DNA from: an uncultured Porphyromonadaceae bacterium
GTDB taxonomy: Bacteria > Bacteroidota > Bacteroidia > Bacteroidales > UBA11471
DNA length: 64,000 nt
Direction: 5' to 3'
NCBI GenBank assembly: GCA_900547555.1
Contig: URHG01000009.1
Location: forward strand, 1 to 64,000
Made by a program: the position numbers and the translations under genes. The notes below the pieces were generated by a model that had not been told where the DNA came from, did no database searches, and saw only the letters and a program-made list of their open reading frames with translations. Shown piece after piece: positions 59,462 to 64,000 of this stretch (positions are counted from its first letter, which is position 1; each line of letters starts with the position of its first letter).

Positions 59462-62173
59462 CTACTCAATGGCAGCTTGCGCCGCAGCTACGCGGGCAAT
59501 AGGTACACGGTATGGACTGCAACTTACGTAGTTCATGCCGAGGGAAGCGCAGAATTTTACCGATGACGGTTCACCGCCGTGTTCACCGCAGATACCGATT
59601 TTCAGTCCCGGTTTGGTGGAACGGCCTTTTTCTACGCCCATACGTACGAGCTGCCCCACGCCTTTTTGGTCGAGTACTTCGAACGGGTCGGTTTTGAGAA
59701 TGCCTTTTTCCTTATATATTTTGAGGAATTTCCCGGCATCGTCGCGCGAGTAACCGAATGTCATTTGTGTAAGGTCGTTAGTACCGAAAGAGAAGAAGTC
59801 TGCCACTTCGGCGATTTGGTCGGCCGTTACGGCGGCACGAGGAACTTCTATCATGGTACCTACCTTGTAAGCGATACTGTCTCCTCGTTCGGCAAATACT
59901 TGGGCGGCCGTACGATGGATTACTTCGGCCTGTAATTTCAATTCTTCGACTACTCCCACGAGAGGAACCATGATTTCGGGGAATACTTTTATGCCGTGCG
60001 ATTTTACGTTGAGGGCGGCCTCGATGATAGCCCGAGCCTGCATTTCGGTAATCTCGGGATAGGTGCACCCCAGACGGCAACCCCGGTGTCCCAGCATGGG
60101 ATTGAATTCGGCCAGCGAGTCGCAAGCGAGTTTTACCTCTTCTATGGTGAGTCCCATCTCTTCGGCCAGTTCTTTCTGAGTGGCTAATTGGTGGGGTACG
60201 AATTCATGCAATGGGGGATCGAGCAGACGTATCGTTACGCCGAAACCGTCCATTGCTTCGAAAATTCCCTCAAAGTCGCTGCGTTGCATTGGCAGGAGTT
60301 TGTCGAGAGCGTGGCGGCGGCCGTCTTCATCTTTGGCTAGAATCATTTCACGCATGGCTTTGATGCGTGTACCTTCGAAGAACATGTGTTCGGTACGGCA
60401 CAAGCCGATGCCTTTGGCTCCGAATTTACGGGCAACAGAGGCATCTTTGGGAGCATCGGCATTGGTACGTACATCGACTTTGGTATATTTTTCGGCCAAA
60501 TTCATAATGGCGGCGAAGTCTCCGCTCATGTCTGCTTCTACGGTCGGGACTTGTCCGTCATATACTTCACCGGTTGAACCGTTCAATGAAATCCAATCAC
60601 CTTCTTTATAAGTTTTACCCGACATTTCGAGTGTGCGGGCTTTGTAATCGACTTTTATTTCACCGGCACCTGATACGCAGCATTTACCCATTCCGCGTGC
60701 TACGACGGCAGCGTGCGAAGTCATACCGCCGCGTGCGGTGAGAATACCTTGTGCCACGCTCATTCCTCGTAAATCTTCGGGCGAAGTTTCGATGCGTACC
60801 ATGACCACTTTTTTGCGTTTTTCGGCCCACGCTTCTGCATCGTCGGCAAAAAATACGATTTGTCCGGCTGCCGCTCCCGGTGAGGCAGGGAGGCCTTTGG
60901 CCATGACTTGGGCACGTTTTACAGCATCTTTATCGAAAACGGGGTGTAACAGTTCATCGAGTTTTTGCGGCTCCATGCGTTTGAGAGCTGTTTTCTCGTC
61001 GATAATTCCGGCACGTAACATATCCATTGCTATTTTTACCATAGCGGCACCGGTACGTTTCCCGTTACGTGTTTGCAAAAGCCATAATTTACCGTCTTGT
61101 ATCGTAAATTCAAGGTCTTGCATATCCTTGAAATAATCTTCGAGCTTTTGTTGGGTGGCGATGAGATCTTTGGCACACTCGGGCATGGCCTCTTCGAGCG
61201 AGGGGTATTGCGAGGCGCGTACATCTTCGCCGATGCCTTGCAACTTGGCCCAACGGCGTGAACCTTCAAGGGTTATCTGTTGGGGGGTACGCACTCCGGC
61301 CACCACGTCTTCACCTTGCGCATTGATGAGATATTCGCCGTTGAAAATGTCTTCTCCCGTTGCAGCGTCGCGGGTAAATGCTACACCGGTTGCCGAGGTG
61401 TTACCCATGTTGCCGAATACCATAGCTTGCACGTTTACCGCCGTACCCCATTCTTCGGGAATCTGGTTCATGCGACGGTACAGTATGGCGCGTTCGTTCA
61501 TCCAGCTGTCGAACACGGCACATATCGCACCCCACAGTTGTTCCCAGGGAGAAGAGGGGAAGTCTTTTCCTGTGCGAGTTTTTACGGCCGCTTTGAAACG
61601 TACGACCAATTCTTTCAGGTCATCGACAGAGAGTTCTGTATCATTTTTGATATTCTTGGCACTTTTTACCTCCTCCATGACTTCTTCGAAGGGGTCGATA
61701 TCGTCTTTATTTTGAGGTTTCATGCCTAAAACGACATCTCCGTACATCTGTACGAAACGCCGGTAGGAATCCCATGCAAAACGGGGATTGCCCGATTTCC
61801 GGGCGATTCCCTCTACGGCATCGTCGTTCATACCCAAATTGAGAACGGTGTCCATCATACCCGGCATTGAGACGCGTGCTCCCGAGCGAACGGAGACTAA
61901 CAGCGGATTTTCGGCGTCGCCGAATTTCGTGCCCATAAGTTTTTCTACGTGTGCGATTGCTTTTTCCACATCATCTTTCAGCATTTTTACGACGGCTTCT
62001 TTGCCGTTTTTATTATATGCAGTGCAAATTTCGGTAGTGATGGTAAATCCGGGAGGGACAGGAACACCGATATGGTTCATTTCTGCGAGGTTGGCACCTT
62101 TCCCGCCCAAAAGGTTTTTCATGTCGGCACGACCTTCTGCCTGGCCGTTACCGAAAGTATAGACTTGTTTCAT
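59462..62173 (-). CDS. ppdK: Pyruvate, phosphate dikinase
   Basis: A protein of 903 residues, about the usual length. The N-terminal ATP-grasp domain contains KNLLGGKGANLAEMNHIGVP and SVRSGARVSMPGMMDTVLNL. The central phosphohistidine is in TARGGMTSHAAVVARGMGK. The C-terminal TIM barrel has IGLCRTEHMFF and FSFGTNDLTQMTFGYSRDD. It interconverts pyruvate and phosphoenolpyruvate with ATP and phosphate, giving AMP and pyrophosphate, and in anaerobes can work in either direction. It is a single minus-strand gene; no clear -7 element is seen in the 62174-62310 gap (only a poor TATATTTTTG-like match). Confidence 0.97.
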   Translation of the reverse strand: MKQVYTFGNGQAEGRADMKNLLGGKGANLAEMNHIGVPVPPGFTITTEICTAYNKNGKEAVVKMLKDDVEKAIAHVEKLMGTKFGDAENPLLVSVRSGARVSMPGMMDTVLNLGMNDDAVEGIARKSGNPRFAWDSYRRFVQMYGDVVLGMKPQNKDDIDPFEEVMEEVKSAKNIKNDTELSVDDLKELVVRFKAAVKTRTGKDFPSSPWEQLWGAICAVFDSWMNERAILYRRMNQIPEEWGTAVNVQAMVFGNMGNTSATGVAFTRDAATGEDIFNGEYLINAQGEDVVAGVRTPQQITLEGSRRWAKLQGIGEDVRASQYPSLEEAMPECAKDLIATQQKLEDYFKDMQDLEFTIQDGKLWLLQTRNGKRTGAAMVKIAMDMLRAGIIDEKTALKRMEPQKLDELLHPVFDKDAVKRAQVMAKGLPASPGAAAGQIVFFADDAEAWAEKRKKVVMVRIETSPEDLRGMSVAQGILTARGGMTSHAAVVARGMGKCCVSGAGEIKVDYKARTLEMSGKTYKEGDWISLNGSTGEVYDGQVPTVEADMSGDFAAIMNLAEKYTKVDVRTNADAPKDASVARKFGAKGIGLCRTEHMFFEGTRIKAMREMILAKDEDGRRHALDKLLPMQRSDFEGIFEAMDGFGVTIRLLDPPLHEFVPHQLATQKELAEEMGLTIEEVKLACDSLAEFNPMLGHRGCRLGCTYPEITEMQARAIIEAALNVKSHGIKVFPEIMVPLVGVVEELKLQAEVIHRTAAQVFAERGDSIAYKVGTMIEVPRAAVTADQIAEVADFFSFGTNDLTQMTFGYSRDDAGKFLKIYKEKGILKTDPFEVLDQKGVGQLVRMGVEKGRSTKPGLKIGICGEHGGEPSSVKFCASLGMNYVSCSPYRVPIARVAAAQAAIE

Positions 62174-62356
62174 ATAAAAATAAGGTTAGTATAAAATTTT
62201 CTTTTCAGTATAAAATACAAAATGACTGATAAAATGTTTTTCATTTGGTGTGGACAAAAATATAAGGAATATCGATATATGCAAAAGATTGTATATCATA
62301 TTTAATACCCGTGTCATTTTTTTTCGATAGAATAGGGGAATTAAAAGAATTATCAT

Positions 62357-62364
62357 TACCTTTG
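62357..62364 (+). promoter_or_regulatory. -7 element TACCTTTG for rlmD
   Basis: TACCTTTG ends 33 bases before the TTG start proposed at 62398 and lies downstream of the earlier GTG at 62311. Confidence 0.6.
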
Positions 62365-62397
62365 AACGAATTTGTTTTTATTCAAAATCTGTTTGTT

Positions 62398-63807
62398 TTG
62401 GCTCGAAAAAAGAAAGAACTCCCTGTTTTCGAACAGGTCGAGATAACCGATATTGCAGCCGAGGGGAAAGCTGTGGCCCGGGTAAATGATTTGGTGGTTT
62501 TTATACCTTATGGTGCACCGGGCGATATTGTCGATTTGCAAATATACCGTAAGAAACATAAGTATGCCGAGGGGCGGGTGATAAAGACTCATGTCAGTTC
62601 TCCGATTCGGGTTGTTCCGTTTTGCGAACATTTCGGCGTGTGCGGAGGGTGCAAATGGCAACATATTCCTTATGAATACCAACTCAAATATAAGCAGAAA
62701 CAGGTATTCGATAATCTGACCCGTATCGGAAAAATTCCTTTGCCTGAGTTCGATCCGATCAAAGGGTCGGTACATACCGAGTTTTATCGGAACAAGTTGG
62801 AGTTTACTTTTTCGAATAAATCATGGCTTACTACCGAACAACTGGCATCGGCCGATGAATATACCGATAGAAATGCATTAGGATTTCATATTCCCGGTAT
62901 GTTCGATAAAGTTCTTGATATAAAAAAATGTTGGTTACAAGACGATATATCCAATCGCATACGATTGGCCGTCAAGCGATTTGCTCTCGACAACAACTAT
63001 CCGTTTTTTGATTTGCGCGAGCAGACGGGACTCATGCGCAATATCATCGTTCGTACGGCTTCGACAGGAGAAATTATGCTTATCGTCGTTTTTTTCGAAG
63101 ACGATACCGAACGGATACAGGCCATGATGGACTTTATTGCCGGAGAATTTCCGCAGATCACTTCGCTGTTGTATATTGTCAATACCAAGGCCAACGATAC
63201 GATTACCGATCAAGAGGTACATGTCTTCCGGGGACGTGATTATATTTTCGAAGAGATGGACGGATTGCGTTTCAAGATAGGGCCGAAATCGTTCTATCAG
63301 ACCAATTCGGTCCAAGCCTATGAGTTGTATAAAGTGGCGGCCGACTTTGCAGCTCTTACCGGCGACGAGTTGGTTTATGACCTTTATACGGGAACCGGGA
63401 CGATTGCCAATTTCGTAGCCCGTCGTGTACGTAAAGTTATCGGTATCGAGTATGTGCCCGAGGCGATAGAAGATGCAAAGGCCAATGCCGCATTCAATGG
63501 GTTGGATAATACCCTTTTCTATGCCGGAGATATGAAAGATTTGCTGACTCCTGCCTTCATCGAAGGGCACGGTCGGCCCGATGTAATCATTACCGATCCT
63601 CCTCGTGCCGGCATGCACGATGATGTCATCAAGACCTTGCTTTTTGCTGCACCCCGACGTATTGTGTATGTGAGTTGCAATCCGGCTACCCAAGCGAGAG
63701 ATTTGTCTCTGCTCGATATCGATTATCGGGTGGCCCGCGTGCAGCCGGTAGATATGTTTCCGCATACGCATCATGTCGAGAACGTTGTGTTGTTGGAGAA
63801 GAAATAA
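62398..63807 (+). CDS. rlmD: 23S rRNA (uracil-5-)-methyltransferase
   Basis: A protein of 469 residues from a TTG start, which yields the conserved opening ARKKKELPVFEQVEITDIAA. A TRAM domain (about 8-66) is followed by the iron-sulfur cysteines Cys76, Cys82 and Cys85 (FCEHFGVCGGCKWQH). The SAM domain has YDLYTGTGTIANFVA and IEYVPEAIEDAKANA, then ITDPPRAGMHDDV and the catalytic YVSCNPATQARDL. It methylates uracil 1939-type sites of 23S rRNA. A GTG at 62311 is in frame but upstream of the likely promoter. Confidence 0.9.
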   Translation: MARKKKELPVFEQVEITDIAAEGKAVARVNDLVVFIPYGAPGDIVDLQIYRKKHKYAEGRVIKTHVSSPIRVVPFCEHFGVCGGCKWQHIPYEYQLKYKQKQVFDNLTRIGKIPLPEFDPIKGSVHTEFYRNKLEFTFSNKSWLTTEQLASADEYTDRNALGFHIPGMFDKVLDIKKCWLQDDISNRIRLAVKRFALDNNYPFFDLREQTGLMRNIIVRTASTGEIMLIVVFFEDDTERIQAMMDFIAGEFPQITSLLYIVNTKANDTITDQEVHVFRGRDYIFEEMDGLRFKIGPKSFYQTNSVQAYELYKVAADFAALTGDELVYDLYTGTGTIANFVARRVRKVIGIEYVPEAIEDAKANAAFNGLDNTLFYAGDMKDLLTPAFIEGHGRPDVIITDPPRAGMHDDVIKTLLFAAPRRIVYVSCNPATQARDLSLLDIDYRVARVQPVDMFPHTHHVENVVLLEKK

Positions 63808-63811
63808 AAGT

Positions 63812-63844
63812 AAAAAAGAGAGGCTTCGGAAGACCTCTCTTTTT
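63812..63844 (+). terminator. Terminator after rlmD
   Basis: A 10-bp stem (AAAAGAGAGG with CCTCTCTTTT) with an inner CTT/AAG pair is followed by T-rich sequence. Confidence 0.85.
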
Positions 63845-63875
63845 CTGTGTTTGAAAATCAAAAAACAATATAGAA

Positions 63876-64000
63876 ATGACCGAATTAATCAGAAAAAAAC
63901 TCAATGACAGTCCCATAGCCCGATGGACGGCTATGTTTATCGTATCGTTTACCATGATGTGCGGCTATTTTATCACCGATGTTATGGCGTCGCTCGAAGT
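63876..64000 (+). CDS. Start of a transporter, probably MFS
   Basis: The gene is cut by the right edge after 41 codons. It begins MTELIRKKLNDSPIARWTAM, followed by a membrane helix (FIVSFTMMCGYFITDVMASLE). The LNDS-ARWTAM opening is familiar from Bacteroidales major-facilitator-family transporters. The substrate cannot be judged from this fragment. Confidence 0.6.
   Translation, partial: MTELIRKKLNDSPIARWTAMFIVSFTMMCGYFITDVMASLE

Noticed and set aside
1..64000. tRNA or rRNA genes
   Set aside because: I looked in the gaps for cloverleaf-like arms and TTCGA-type loops and found no convincing candidate; a covariance search would settle it.

Overview
The window is chromosomal DNA of a Bacteroidales bacterium, probably a gut species. 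The evidence is an ECF sigma/FecR/SusC/SusD locus, lipoprotein signals of Bacteroidetes type, three proteins with type IX secretion (T9SS) C-terminal tails, and about twenty TAnnTTTG -7 elements (mostly TATCTTTG or TATATTTG), the Bacteroidetes housekeeping promoter. Barnesiellaceae or a relative is a guess from overall style only. I see no rRNA or tRNA gene, CRISPR array, transposase or prophage.

Region 1 (1-16701) is a nutrient-import region. After the end of a surface-type protein, a 6-bladed beta-propeller lipoprotein and a tiny overlapping ORF come an ECF sigma factor, its FecR anti-sigma factor, a SusC-type TonB transporter with an N-terminal STN signalling domain, SusD, a DUF4843 lipoprotein, a PKD-like lipoprotein, a TlpA-like thioredoxin protein and a T9SS-tagged protein with YD-like and FN3-like repeats. 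No glycosidase or lyase is present, so the substrate may be a peptide or other non-glycan. A terminator ends the locus, and an exported alpha/beta hydrolase follows.

Region 2 (16745-35748) is mostly housekeeping: an SLC13/RCK permease, the phosphatidylethanolamine genes psd and pssA with a DUF4834 gene, an RluA-type pseudouridine synthase, pheT, yebC, prmA, a TPR protein, cysK, a YtxH/holin-X envelope cluster, uvrA and an acyl-CoA synthetase.

Region 3 (36030-45706) holds a mannose-1-phosphate guanylyltransferase followed by an unusual fusion of a HIGH-type nucleotidylyltransferase and a compressed GHMP kinase. Next is a small pectin-type locus: a PL1 pectate lyase and a beta-helix protein, both with T9SS-like tails, and a membrane regulator with sensor propeller and AraC domain but no kinase or receiver. 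Repeated TCCACAT sites lie upstream of the lyase promoter.

Region 4 (46092-53698) contains a DUF2148-aguA-aguB-FprA operon (agmatine to putrescine plus a flavodiiron protein), and a phosphate-uptake pair of PiT permease and OprO/P-type porin. Region 5 (53700-64000) contains a probable short non-coding RNA, a C69 dipeptidase, a phosphohexomutase, two AT-rich envelope genes, ppdK, rlmD with a TTG start, and the beginning of an MFS transporter.

Several gene-free stretches are filled with a dispersed repeat whose ends read GTCATTCCGAA and TTCAGAATGAC. Its accidental translations should not be annotated as proteins.
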